NCBI GenBank assembly: GCA_963702755.1
Contig: CAVPDZ010000010.1
Location: 372,001 to 436,000 of the forward strand
From: JAJPKK01 sp963702755
GTDB lineage: Bacteria; Pseudomonadota; Alphaproteobacteria; Rhizobiales; Xanthobacteraceae
Direction of reading: 5' to 3'
DNA: 64,000 nucleotides
Position 1 is the stretch's first letter, and the number at the start of each line of letters is the position of its first letter. The notes under the pieces are model-generated. The model was not told the origin of the DNA. It did no database searches and saw nothing but the letters and a program-made list of their open reading frames with translations. Shown here piece by piece: positions 9,512 to 19,132 of this stretch. A program made the translations under genes and the position numbers.

Positions 9512-10210
9512 TCACGCCGGAAGCGCGGCGCGCGCGCCGCGTCGCCGCAACGCGAGCATCGCAACGACGATCGCCTCGCCGGCGCGCACGAGGTCGTCGA
9601 GCTGCGGCGCACGCTGGCGAGGTCCGACGCGAGCTCCAATCATCTTCACGCGATCCTTTCCCGTGGGCGCACGCTTGCGCAGCGCTTTGAGGCGGGTCGG
9701 CGGCACGTGGATGAAGATCACGACGCTCGGCCCTCGCGACGCCGCGGAAGCTTCAAGCCCACGCCAATAGGCGTAGTTGCAGAGATAGGCGCCGGCGTTG
9801 CGCGAGCGCACCGCCTTGAGCCCGGTCGAGCGCGCCGCCTTGAGCAACGGCGCGAGCGGCAGGCGATTGCGCCAGGCTCCGCGATGCTGGGCGATGACGC
9901 GGGTCTTCGGCCGGCGTCCGCTCGCGTCGGGAAACGACGAGATGCGGTTGCGCGCCAGCTCCTCGACCCGCATCAACTTGGCGCGCGTTGCCACCCCGAA
10001 CATGACGACGATGTCGGGATGCTCGCGGGCAAGGAGCTGCGGCAGTTCGCGATCGACGGCGTCGTAGCGGGTCGCGAACACATGGGCGATACGCCGAGCG
10101 TCCGCCAGTGCCGGCCGGCGCCGCTGCACAAGCCGCGTCGCAATAAGGCCGCTCGGATTGACCGGCGATCCGGGAAAGCGGCCGAAGCCGGTGATGAGGA
10201 TCGTGGTCAT
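9512..10210 (-). CDS. pcp: Pyroglutamyl-peptidase I (C15 cysteine peptidase)
   Basis: Cytosolic peptidase that removes N-terminal pyroglutamate. The 232-residue protein starts MTTILITGFGRFPGSPVNPS, the standard opening. The three catalytic residues can be placed: Glu in RVEELARN, Cys in AGAYLCNYAYW and His in IFIHVPP. The C-terminal tail is Arg-rich and somewhat longer than in Bacillus enzymes. The ATG overlaps the meaB stop by four bases (ATGA), so it is translationally coupled to meaB. The pairing with a B12-enzyme chaperone has no obvious biochemical logic and may only be operon convenience. Confidence 0.87.
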   Translation of the reverse strand: MTTILITGFGRFPGSPVNPSGLIATRLVQRRRPALADARRIAHVFATRYDAVDRELPQLLAREHPDIVVMFGVATRAKLMRVEELARNRISSFPDASGRRPKTRVIAQHRGAWRNRLPLAPLLKAARSTGLKAVRSRNAGAYLCNYAYWRGLEASAASRGPSVVIFIHVPPTRLKALRKRAPTGKDRVKMIGARVGPRQRAPQLDDLVRAGEAIVVAMLALRRRGARAALPA

Positions 10211-11229
10211 AGGCCGAGCGTCTCGACAATGTCGTCGACGGCGAGCGCCGGCGACAGCGTGCCGTCGGCGACGGCGCGTTCCAGTTGGGGCAGCTTTGCC
10301 TTGAGTTTCGGATCGGACGTGAGGCGCGTGCGCAGCCGGTCCTCGAGCATCGCCCACATCCACTTCACCTGCTGCTCGCGCCGGCGCGCCGCGAATGCGC
10401 CGCTCGCCTCGAGCCGCCGGCGGTGATCGAGGACGTGGTCCCAGAGCGCGGCGATGCCATCGCCCGTGAGCGCCGAGCAGGTCGCGACCGGCGGCTGCCA
10501 TTCGGCAACGCGCGGGGTGAGGATGTGCAGCGCCGCGCGGTACTCCGCCGCCGCGGCCTGCGCCCGTTTGACGTTGTCGCCGTCGGCCTTGTTGATCGCG
10601 ATCATGTCGGCGATCTCGACCAAGCCCTTCTTGAGGCCCTGCAATTCATCGCCGGCGCCGGGCAGCATCAGGGCGAGGAAGAAATCCGTCATGTCGGCGA
10701 CCGAGGTCTCCGACTGGCCGATGCCGACGGTCTCCACCAGGATGACGTCGTAGCCCGCCGCTTCGCACACCAGCATGGTTTCCCGCGTCTTCGCGGCGAC
10801 GCCGCCGAGCGTGCCGGCGGACGGCGAGGGGCGGATGAACGCATTCGGATCGGCGGCAAGGCGCGCCATGCGCGTCTTGTCGGCAAGGATCGAGCCGCCG
10901 GTGCGCGCCGATGACGGGTCGACCGCGAGCACCGCGACCTTGTGGCCGCGGCCGGTCAGGAACGTCCCGAGCGTGTCGACGAAGGTCGATTTGCCGACGC
11001 CGGGCACGCCGGTGATGCCGACACGGTGCGCGCGACCTGTCGACGGCAGCAGTTCCTGCACCAGTTGGCGCGCGGATCTTTGGTGATCGGGACGCTTCGA
11101 TTCAACGAGCGTGATGGCGCGGGCGAGGCCGGCGCGGTCGCGAAGCCCGGCAATGTACGGCGCAATGTCGATCTCGGCCGGCGCGCCGCGCGGGTGCGCG
11201 GAAACCGCGGGACGGGTCGGAGCTTTCAT
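10207..11229 (-). CDS. meaB: Methylmalonyl-CoA mutase-associated GTPase MeaB (ArgK family)
   Basis: GTPase chaperone that gates cofactor loading and protects methylmalonyl-CoA mutase. The 340-residue protein has the P-loop GVPGVGKST (about residues 74-82), the ILADKTRMARLA segment, VETVGIGQSE as the switch/G3 region and the G4 motif NKADGDN, as in MeaB/ArgK. Its partner mutA-mutB lies at 14756-19005 on the same strand, separated by two plus-strand genes. The start is taken at 11229 (MKAPTRPAVS); the region upstream (11230-11465) is a shared divergent promoter region with the SGNH hydrolase gene. Confidence 0.94.
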   Translation of the reverse strand: MKAPTRPAVSAHPRGAPAEIDIAPYIAGLRDRAGLARAITLVESKRPDHQRSARQLVQELLPSTGRAHRVGITGVPGVGKSTFVDTLGTFLTGRGHKVAVLAVDPSSARTGGSILADKTRMARLAADPNAFIRPSPSAGTLGGVAAKTRETMLVCEAAGYDVILVETVGIGQSETSVADMTDFFLALMLPGAGDELQGLKKGLVEIADMIAINKADGDNVKRAQAAAAEYRAALHILTPRVAEWQPPVATCSALTGDGIAALWDHVLDHRRRLEASGAFAARRREQQVKWMWAMLEDRLRTRLTSDPKLKAKLPQLERAVADGTLSPALAVDDIVETLGL

Positions 11230-11465
11230 CGGGATTCCTTAACCGAGCCGGTCGTGAACGTCATCTGCGGTCCGAATCTCGCGCCGACGCAAGGTTGATT
11301 GCCGGTGCATGAATTTTGGGCGAAATAAGGCGAAAATTTTCAGCCTCTGAAATTTATCTATGTTTTTCAATAGCTTGCCTATGGTTAAGTAAGTTTGAAC
11401 TTTGTTTCCCCATCGCGCGACTAACCGCTATCATTCGCACGTCGGGTGCGCGGGAGGGGAGACGC
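11230..11465. other. Divergent intergenic region, AT-rich stretch
   Basis: These 236 bases separate meaB (minus) from the SGNH hydrolase (plus). The part from about 11305 to 11405 is clearly richer in A/T than its surroundings and contains GAAAATTTTC and TTAAGTAAG, which suits a promoter. No gene, terminator or convincing named operator was seen. Confidence 0.5.
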
Positions 11466-13628
11466 ATGCGATCCAAAGCACTTCTAGCCACCACTCTGCT
11501 CGTTTCCATTCACACCGGATTGGGCGTTGGCGTGAGCTATGCCAACGATCTCATCTGGGAAGTGGAAAATCCTTATCGCTTCTTCAAGAAGAGCACGTCG
11601 TTCGAGGCTCATGAAAAGGCCTTCCACGCCGTGCGCGGAAAGCCAGGGGAGCCGCTGCCGGCCAACATTCTCTGGAAGGTCGAGCGTCGCCTCAACGATC
11701 CTGACTGCAAGGACGCGTCGACGCCGACGAATTGCCTCGCCACCGCGCGTTCCGGCTTCTTGCGCAGCCGCCTCGGCTGGGCCGCTCAGACCCTCGACGT
11801 CAACTGCTATGACCGCAATGCGCGGCCGCGTCATTACATGGTGACGTGCGACCGGCAGTACTCCTGGGGCAGCGCCAAGGAAGACTACATCCTGCCTGAC
11901 GCCCACACGGTGGTGATGCACATTTCGCCCGAACAGGTCGCCGCTGCGGGCGCGGGCGACTGCGTGTGGACCTGGCAGCCGCACCGCGGCGGAGCCGCAG
12001 AGACCAAAAAGCAGCCGTGCAACGCCAAGCTCGTCATCAAGCGGGTGCCGTTCTCGCTCGATCACGCGGCGTCGGGCGTTTCAGTCAAAGTGACGTTGCC
12101 GAACGGGACCGAACTCGCCGATCCGAAAGTCACAGTCGAGGACGTGTTCGTCGTCGCCATGGGCGACAGCTTCGCCTCGGGCGAGAGCAATCCCGATCGC
12201 CCGGTGACGTTCAGCAACGTGCGCGAGATGGTCTACGACCCGATCAATGCGCACGACCAGATGGCATTCCGCAAACCGGGCAAGGCGAACCTCAACTACG
12301 GCGTCGCCGCCGCCGATTCCGGCATCAATCCGAAATCGCTGCCGAAGCGGCTGATGGAGGATGAAGAGAAGGAACTCATCTTCAAGCCGACCTCGCGCGA
12401 ATTCCAGGAGGCGTTCGATCGCCGCAACGCGCAGTGGCTGAGCCCGGATTGCCACCGCTCGCAATATGGCTATCCGTTCCGTGTCAGCATCGGCATGGCG
12501 CTGGAGAACCGTCACCGCGCCGTGACCTTCGTGAGCCTCGCCTGCTCGGGCGCCGACATCGTCGAGGGCCTGTTCGCTGAACGTGAGGCGCGCGAGCTCA
12601 CCTCCGGCTCGAACGCGCAGAAAAAGGTCGTGCCGCAGCTCGATCAGCTGAGCGACCTGATCTGCCGTAACGGCAATGCCGGCCGGACCCGCACGGCCTC
12701 CTACCGCCTGCCGGTCTACAGCTCCGGCTCGACCAGCATCAAAGAGGAGACCTTCACCAAGCGTTGGTGCCCGCCGGAAGCGCGCAAGCGCCCGATCGAC
12801 GTGTTCCTGCTCTCGGTCGGCGGCAACGACGTCGGGTTCGGCGCGCTCGTCGCCTATGCGATGACGGAGAGCGCCGGCGATCTCGCGCCGATCGTCGGCC
12901 TCGTGGGTCACGAGCTGCGCTTCGGACCCGAGGTATCGCAGGCCTACCTGCGCGTCCTCGATCGAAGGCTCAAGGCGGTCAAGGACGCGCTCCACGACGG
13001 GTTCGGCGTCGAGCCCTCGCAGGTGCTGCAGAATGCGTACGAGCCGATCCAGTTCGACGAGACCGGCGGCGTCTGCGGGACACAGCCGACGCTCGGCCTC
13101 GACGTGCATCCCAAGCTGCGTTACAGCCGCGAGCGTGTCCAGCAGGTCTCGACCTTCGTGCGCGATCTGCAGAACCGGCTCACGTGCATCAGCGACGGCA
13201 GCAAGCCTGGCTGCCCGGCGGGGCTCGCGACCGGCAGCGGCACCGGGTTCCATTTCATCACCGACCACGTCGGCGAATTCGTCAAACGCGGCGTGTGCGC
13301 GCGCGATCCGCAGAAGGCGCTGGTCGACCAGGTGAACATGAACATCCCGCGCCTGTCTCATATGCAGGACGAGTGGACACCCTATACGCCGGCCGCTGCG
13401 CTGCCCTATGCGCATCACTGGCGTCTCGCCCGCAACCCGAACGACACGTTCCTTGCCGGCAACACGCATCGCGAGGGCATCTCGCCGTTCGACGATCTGC
13501 AGCCGGCCTACGCTGCGCTCTACAGCGGCGCGTTCCACCCGACGGCTGAGGGCCATGCCATCGTGGCCGATCACGTGCTGCGCCACGTTAACGAACTCTT
13601 AGACAAGCGCGCGCTGGCACAGAATTGA
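11466..13628 (+). CDS. Secreted SGNH/GDSL-type hydrolase, large
   Basis: Exported protein of 720 residues. The ATG at 11466 follows GGGAGGGGAG and opens a signal peptide (MRSKALLATTLLVSIHTGLG...YAND). The SGNH blocks are spread out: block I AMGDSFASGESN (about 231), block II-like SLACSGADIVEG, block III SVGGNDVGFG (about 450) and block V FHPTAEGHAIV (about 690), giving Ser, Gly, Asn and Asp/His positions of an esterase or acylhydrolase. About 225 residues precede block I and a long insertion lies between blocks, so it is much larger than simple GDSL lipases. The natural substrate is unknown; polysaccharide deacylation or lipid hydrolysis are both possible. A strong terminator follows. Confidence 0.82.
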   Translation: MRSKALLATTLLVSIHTGLGVGVSYANDLIWEVENPYRFFKKSTSFEAHEKAFHAVRGKPGEPLPANILWKVERRLNDPDCKDASTPTNCLATARSGFLRSRLGWAAQTLDVNCYDRNARPRHYMVTCDRQYSWGSAKEDYILPDAHTVVMHISPEQVAAAGAGDCVWTWQPHRGGAAETKKQPCNAKLVIKRVPFSLDHAASGVSVKVTLPNGTELADPKVTVEDVFVVAMGDSFASGESNPDRPVTFSNVREMVYDPINAHDQMAFRKPGKANLNYGVAAADSGINPKSLPKRLMEDEEKELIFKPTSREFQEAFDRRNAQWLSPDCHRSQYGYPFRVSIGMALENRHRAVTFVSLACSGADIVEGLFAEREARELTSGSNAQKKVVPQLDQLSDLICRNGNAGRTRTASYRLPVYSSGSTSIKEETFTKRWCPPEARKRPIDVFLLSVGGNDVGFGALVAYAMTESAGDLAPIVGLVGHELRFGPEVSQAYLRVLDRRLKAVKDALHDGFGVEPSQVLQNAYEPIQFDETGGVCGTQPTLGLDVHPKLRYSRERVQQVSTFVRDLQNRLTCISDGSKPGCPAGLATGSGTGFHFITDHVGEFVKRGVCARDPQKALVDQVNMNIPRLSHMQDEWTPYTPAAALPYAHHWRLARNPNDTFLAGNTHREGISPFDDLQPAYAALYSGAFHPTAEGHAIVADHVLRHVNELLDKRALAQN

Positions 13629-13653
13629 TCACGCCCAGATTGTGAACTTGGGC

Positions 13654-13683
13654 AAAGGCCGGTCCGCAGGACCGGCCTTTTTG
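13654..13683 (+). terminator. Rho-independent terminator
   Basis: A perfect 12-base stem AAAGGCCGGTCC / GGACCGGCCTTT with a GCA loop is followed by TT, 26 bases after the SGNH hydrolase stop. The A-rich/T-rich flanks would also let it work in the other direction. Confidence 0.9.
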
Positions 13684-13841
13684 CATGCCCTCAAGTTATG
13701 TTTGCATGCCGTCAAATTGATCAATGCAGAACTGCCACAGGGGCGGCAAAAAGCGCAGAAGTAAGAAGGGATAAAGGTGCGCGTGAGACAGAATTTCTGT
13801 ACTTTGCGACTCGCCGTGCATCGGGGGGATGGGACGGGGGA

Positions 13842-14690
13842 ATGCTGTACCGGGTTGGTTGGCTGGTAGCGTTGCTGCTGGGGGTGTCTGCCGTTGAAGC
13901 GGCCGACATTTCCGCGCTGCCCGCGTCATCTGCGCCACCGCCGTCATCGCCGGCATTGTCGTCATCCGATTGGGTGGTGACGATCGGCGCCGATGGGCGG
14001 GGCGTTCCGAAGTACATGGGCTCCAATTCGCTTGGGGCGGTGCCAATCCCCTATTTCGACGCGCACCGCGCCGATTCACCCGAAAAATTCCACGCGATTC
14101 GCGACGGCACCGGGATCTCCCTGTTCGATAACGGCGTGCTCGCCGCCGGCCCGGTCGCTTCGATGATGTGGCAGCGCCGGCAATCCGCGAGTCCGTATCT
14201 CAATGGGCTCGGCAATGTCGGCTTTACCGGCGAGGCCGGCGGCTTCATCGACTGGTGGGCGGCTCCCTGGCTGCGCGCACGTGTCGAAGGGCTCGAGGCC
14301 TTCGGCGGCGCGAGCGGCGCGATCGCAAACCTCTCCATGGATGCGGTGATTCCGCTTTCGCCTGCGCTGACCTGGTCCGGCGGTCCGCGCGCGCGGGCCG
14401 TCACCAGCGGCGTGGAGAGCACGTATTTCAGCGTGACGCCGACGCAGTCGGCCGCGTCCGGGCTCCCGGTCTACAATGCGAGCGGCGGTTGGCAGGCGGT
14501 CGGCGCGGGCACGCAGATGAAGTACCACTTCAATCAGGAGTGGGCGACCTACGGCCTCATCGAATACGACAAGCTGATCGGATCGACCGCATCGTCTCCG
14601 ATCGTGACCGGCCCCGGCGGCAGCACCAACCAGTGGACCTTCGGCGTCGGCTTCACCTATTCCTTCGTCATCACCGGCCTGCGGCTCTGA
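13842..14690 (+). CDS. MipA/OmpV-like outer-membrane protein
   Basis: Exported protein of 282 residues. It starts MLYRVGWLVALLLGVSAVEA, a signal peptide, then a Ser/Pro-rich stretch and a body with alternating aromatic and hydrophobic strands, including VTIGADGRGVPKYMGSN and PVASMMWQRRQSASPYLNGLG. The C-terminus ends in an aromatic beta signal (FGVGFTYSFVITGLRL). This fits the MipA/OmpV family of outer-membrane barrels, sometimes linked to murein-synthesis scaffolds. The start at 13842 is chosen for the signal peptide; an in-frame extension to 13698 has no such peptide. It is convergent with mutB. Confidence 0.78.
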   Translation: MLYRVGWLVALLLGVSAVEAADISALPASSAPPPSSPALSSSDWVVTIGADGRGVPKYMGSNSLGAVPIPYFDAHRADSPEKFHAIRDGTGISLFDNGVLAAGPVASMMWQRRQSASPYLNGLGNVGFTGEAGGFIDWWAAPWLRARVEGLEAFGGASGAIANLSMDAVIPLSPALTWSGGPRARAVTSGVESTYFSVTPTQSAASGLPVYNASGGWQAVGAGTQMKYHFNQEWATYGLIEYDKLIGSTASSPIVTGPGGSTNQWTFGVGFTYSFVITGLRL

Positions 14691-14755
14691 CGGAAGATCG
14701 CAACGCCGCGCCCGCTGAACTCCGCAACCGCTCCAGCCGATCGAAATGCTCGAAA

Positions 14756-16928
14756 CTACTCCGCGGCCTCGCGTTCGTGGCCGAGGCGGCGGTTGAGCGC
14801 TGCGATCAAGGCGCCCGCGGCTTCGGCGATCACGGTGCCGGGCGGGAAGATCGCCTCGGCACCGGCGGCTTTCAACACATCGTAATCCTGCGGCGGCACG
14901 ACGCCGCCGACCACGATCATGATGTCGCCGCGGCCCTCCTTGACGAGGGCGGCCTTGAGCTCGGGCACCAGCGTCAGGTGCGCGGCGGCGAGCGAGGACA
15001 CGCCGACAATATGAACGTCGTTCTCGACCGCCTGGCGCGCCGCTTCCGCGGGCGTCGCGAACAGCGGGCCGATGTCGACGTCGAAACCGAGATCGGCGAA
15101 CGCCGAGGCGATCACCTTCTGGCCGCGGTCGTGGCCGTCCTGGCCGATCTTCGCGATCAGGATGCGCGGCCGGCGGCCTTCGTTGGTCTCGAACTCGGCC
15201 ACGGACTTGAGCACGCGTTGGACGGCGTCGCTCATGGTGCCGACCTCCTGCCGGTAGACGCCCGAGATCGCCTTGATCTCGGCGCGATGGCGCCCGAAGA
15301 CTTTCTCGAGCGCCAGTGAAATCTCGCCGACCGTCGCCTTGGCGCGTGCGGCATCGATTGCGAGCGCCAGCAGGTTGGCATTGCCGAGCTTGCCGCTGCG
15401 ATCGTCGGCCGCGCGCGTCAGCGCGGCCAGCGCCTCCTCGACCGCCGCAGGATCGCGCTCGCGCCTGAGGCGATCGAGCTTGTCGATCTGCAACTGGCGC
15501 ACCGCCGAGTTGTCGACCTTGAGCACATCGATCTGCGCTTCCGACGCCGGGCGATATCTGTTGACGCCGATCACCGACTGCTGGCCGGAGTCGATACGCG
15601 CCTGGGCCTTGGCGGCGGCTTCTTCGATGCGCAGCTTCGGGATGCCGGCCTCGATCGCCTTCGCCATGCCGCCGAGCTCTTCGACTTCGCGAATGTGGCG
15701 CCAGGCGCGGGCCGCAAGGTCGGCGGTGAGGCGCTCGACATAGAACGAGCCGCCCCACGGATCGACGATGCGCGTCGTGCCGCTCTCCTGCTGCAGGAAG
15801 AGCTGGGTGTTGCGGGCGATCCGCGCGGAGAAATCGGTCGGCAGTGCCAACGCCTCGTCGAGCGCGTTGGTGTGCAGCGACTGGGTGTGGCCTTGGGTCG
15901 CCGCCATCGCCTCGATCGCGGTGCGCGCCACGTTGTTGAAGACGTCCTGCGCGGCCAGCGACCAGCCCGAGGTCTGGCAATGGGTGCGCAGCGACAGCGA
16001 GCGCGCGTCCTGCGGATCGAACGCCTTCATCAGCTTCGCCCACAACAGCCGCGCCGCACGCAGCTTGGCGATCTCCATGAAGTAGTTCATGCCGATCGCC
16101 CAGAAGAACGAGAGGCGCGGCGCGAACCGATCGATGGTGAGACCCGCGGCAAGGCCGGTGCGCACATACTCGACGCCGTCGGCGAGGGTGTAGGCGAGTT
16201 CGAGGTCCTGCGTCGCACCCGCCTCCTGCATGTGATAGCCGGAGATCGAGATCGAATTGAATTTCGGCATCCGCTCCGAGGTGAAGGCGAAGATATCGGA
16301 GATGATCCGCAGCGACGGCGCCGGCGGATAAATGTACGTGTTGCGGACCATGAACTCCTTGAGGATGTCGTTCTGGATCGTGCCGGAGAGTTGTTCCGGC
16401 GGCACGCCCTGCTCCTCGGCCGCGACGATGTAGAGCGCAAGCACCGGCAGCACCGCGCCGTTCATGGTCATCGATACCGACATGCGGTCGAGCGGGATGC
16501 CCGAGAACAGCGTGCGCATGTCGTAGATCGAATCGATCGCGACGCCCGCCATGCCGACGTCGCCGCCGACGCGCGGATGATCGCTGTCGTAGCCGCGATG
16601 GGTGGCGAGATCGAAGGCGACCGAGAGGCCCTTCTGGCCGCCCGCGAGATTGCGGCGGTAGAAGGCGTTCGAAATCCTCCGCGGTCGAAAAGCCGGCGTA
16701 TTGGCGCACCGTCCACGGCTGCGTCACGTACATCGTGGGGTAGGGCCCGCGCAGATAGGGCGGGATCCCCGGATAGGTGTCGAGAAAATCGAGTCCCGCA
16801 ACGTCAGCAGGCCCGTAGACCGGCTTCACCGGGATGCCTTCGGGCGTCATCCACGGCCGCGCCGTCGCGGCGGCGGTGGCCGTCGTGTCGGCAAATGCGA
16901 CCGCGCTGAAATCGGGGATGCGGCTCAT
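14756..16928 (-). CDS. mutB: Methylmalonyl-CoA mutase large (catalytic) subunit, one frameshift
   Basis: Adenosylcobalamin enzyme interconverting methylmalonyl-CoA and succinyl-CoA in propionate metabolism. The joined protein is about 724 residues. It starts MSRIPDFSAVAF, contains PWTVRQYAGFSTAEDFE and, after a frame break near 16672, RRNLAGGQKGLSVAFDL, then the TIM-barrel and linker. The C-terminal B12 domain carries QDGHDRGQKVI (DxHxxG), VSSLAAAH and VVGGVVP. These residues mark it as the cofactor-binding subunit. The small subunit mutA ends 91 bases upstream on the same strand, so mutA-mutB form an operon; MeaB lies nearby. The frameshift is a single break in an otherwise perfect gene. Confidence 0.95.
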
Positions 16929-17019
16929 ATCGTCCTCGATCGCGGCATGAAAGCCATTTCTTTCATTATAAGTTGCGGCGACCAAAACGCCATTGGCCGT
17001 CAGGTTTGTGGTTTCGATC

Positions 17020-19005
17020 TCAGACGAGACCTGCGGCGGCGTGCGCCGATCGCAGCGCCGCCAGAACGTCGCAACCGACAAAGATGAAATCCTGCACGCC
17101 GGCCGCCCGCAGTGCCGCTTCCCGCTCGCCGGGCCGGCCGGCGAGCCAGATGCGCCGCGCCGTGGCTGCGGACAACGCTTTTGCGGCTTCAACCGCCTCG
17201 CTGCCGTAGGCGTCGTCCGACCCGCACAGGCAGGCAAGATCAGTGCCCGATGCGGCAAATGCGGCGATCATGTCATCGCGGGTCGCGAAGCCATCATTGG
17301 TCACGGCTTCGATGCCGCCGGCCTCGAAGAAGTTCTTGGCATAGGTTGCCCGCGCACTGAAATCGGCGAGCCGCCCCAGATTGGCGAGAAAGATTTTTGG
17401 CCGCGCGCCGGTCTGCGCGAGGCGCCGGTCGGCCGCGTCGCGCAATGCCTCGAACGGTTCCGCGAGGCGTCGACACGGCAGTGCGGCGACCTGGGCAATC
17501 TCCCCTCCCCCTTGTGGGGAGGGGTCGGGGGTGGGGGTCGTGCGATGGGGCACTGCGGTGCCAAAGCCTCCCGACCCCCCACCCCGACCCTCCCCCACAA
17601 GGGGGGAGGGAGAAGAGGGGGAGGAAGAAGGGAAGGGTGCGAGCACCGCGGCGGGTGCTTCGGCAATATCGGGGAACTCGCTGGTGCCGGTGAGCGCGTC
17701 CTTTCGGCGCGCGATCGCCCTCTCGCGTTCAGCGCGGACGGTCGGCGATTTGCTCTGGATGCAGCCCCGTCTCGATGGCCGCCCAGGCGCCGCCCGCGCG
17801 CTCGATCTCCTGAAACAGCGACCAGGCGGACGCGCATAACTGCTGCGTCAGCGCTTCAAGGCCGCCCGCGCCTGCCGCCGGGTCCGCGACTTTGGCAAGA
17901 TGGGACTCCTCCAGCAGAATAAGCTGGGTGTTGCGCGCGATCCGCGCGCGCAAACTCATCGGGCAAGCCGATCGCCGCCGTGTATGGCAACGCCGCGATG
18001 CTATCGGCGCCGCCAAGTCCGGCGCCGACCACCGCCATGGTCGTGCGCAGCATGTTCACGAACGGATCGCGCCGCGTCATCATCCGCCACGCGGTCTCCG
18101 CCGCGATGAAGGTCGGCCGCGGCTCGAGGCCGCATGCCGCTTCGACGCGCGCCCACAGTTTACGCAGCGCACGAAACTTCGCGATGGTGAGGAACTGGTC
18201 GGCGTCCGCGGCGAGGCGGAAGTAGATCATCGTTCGCGCATCTGGGAGTGCGACGCCGCCCGCTTCGAGCGCACGCAGATAGGCAAGTGCGGTCGCGAGC
18301 GCATAGGCTAGCTCCTGTGCCTCCGAGCCGCCCGCATTGTGGATCACGCGCGCATCCGCAACCGCAAACGGGCCGCGATAGCCCTGGGCCGCCAGCCCGC
18401 GGATCAGATCGGCGAACTGCGCGTCGACGTCGCTGGCGCGCGCCGAGGCTGCTCCCGGTCGCCCGCGCGCCGATCCAATCGAGGCCGAACCGGACCTCGG
18501 CATTCGCCGGCGCCGTACCGTGGCGCTTGAACGCTTCGGTCAGACCGCGAACGATCGCCGCGGCATCAGATGCCGGCGCGTCGAGGTCGATCGAAATACC
18601 AGCATCGAGATGGACGCCGTCGAGAACGCGGGCAAGCGCCGCGTCATCCGTCGGCAGTCCGAAGCCATACGCACCCACCGCGCCGGCGAACACCGGCACA
18701 AGTCCGGTTGCGCCGGTAGCGAGGTCGTGCAGCGCCTGCGCGTTGGCGGCCGCCGGATCGGGAAACTCGATCCGCTGCATGATCTGCCATGGCGCGCCGG
18801 CGCTGCGGCCGAACACTGCGTTCGCATCGGCCTTGCGCGCATAAAGCGGTTCGATCGTGAGCCCGTCATAGGTCTTGGAAACAAGGCGCTTCTCGAACGG
18901 CGCGCCCTTGAGCACGCCGGAGACGAGCTTGAGCCATTGTTCGCGAGTTGCCGGCGGAAATTCGTTCAGCGCCGGATCCTCGGCCTTCGCGGTGTCGTCG
19001 CTCAT
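17020..19005 (-). CDS. mutA: Methylmalonyl-CoA mutase small subunit, three frameshifts and an in-frame repeat insertion
   Basis: Non-catalytic partner of the mutase. It starts MSDDTAKAEDPALNEFPPAT at 19005. Pieces in different frames join near 18475, 17955 and 17740 into a protein of about 660 residues with PWQIMQRIEFPDP, VIHNAGGSEAQELAYAL and SLRARIARNTQLILLEESH. The C-terminal domain lacks the DxHxxG cobalamin motif, as usual for this subunit (NLGRLADFSARATY at that place). Between the two domains a palindromic GC-rich element (17501-17613) is read in frame as a Pro/Gly/Ser-rich linker (PSPLVGEGRGGGSGG ... PDPSPQGGGE). Frame breaks fit local sequence error. Confidence 0.9.
17501..17613. repeat. 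Compound GC-rich palindromic repeat inside mutA
   Basis: The element opens CCCTCCCCCTTGTGGGGAGG and closes CCCTCCCCCACAAGGGGGGA. Both halves are hairpins and are also reverse complements of each other, around inner arms GGTCGGGGGTGGGGGTCG / CGACCCCCCACCCCGACC. The architecture matches the copies at 29419-29575, 30581-30686 and 33638-33740. Here it is translated in frame within the linker of mutA. Confidence 0.88.
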
Positions 19006-19132
19006 GGCGCAATCAAAATGGTTCGATGCTTCCGGCGTGCCCACCATACGCGGGACGGGCTTCGTTCATCAACTGCGCACAGCGGCGACCGCGTCGCGCG
19101 AACGGCCGTCACAAGGCAAAGATCAGAGCCGC

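Noticed and set aside
14076..17258. Very long minus-strand open frame of more than 1000 codons
   Set aside because: Only its first part (mutB N-terminus) matches a protein. The rest is an out-of-frame shadow of mutB and an antisense of the outer-membrane gene, kept open by high GC content.
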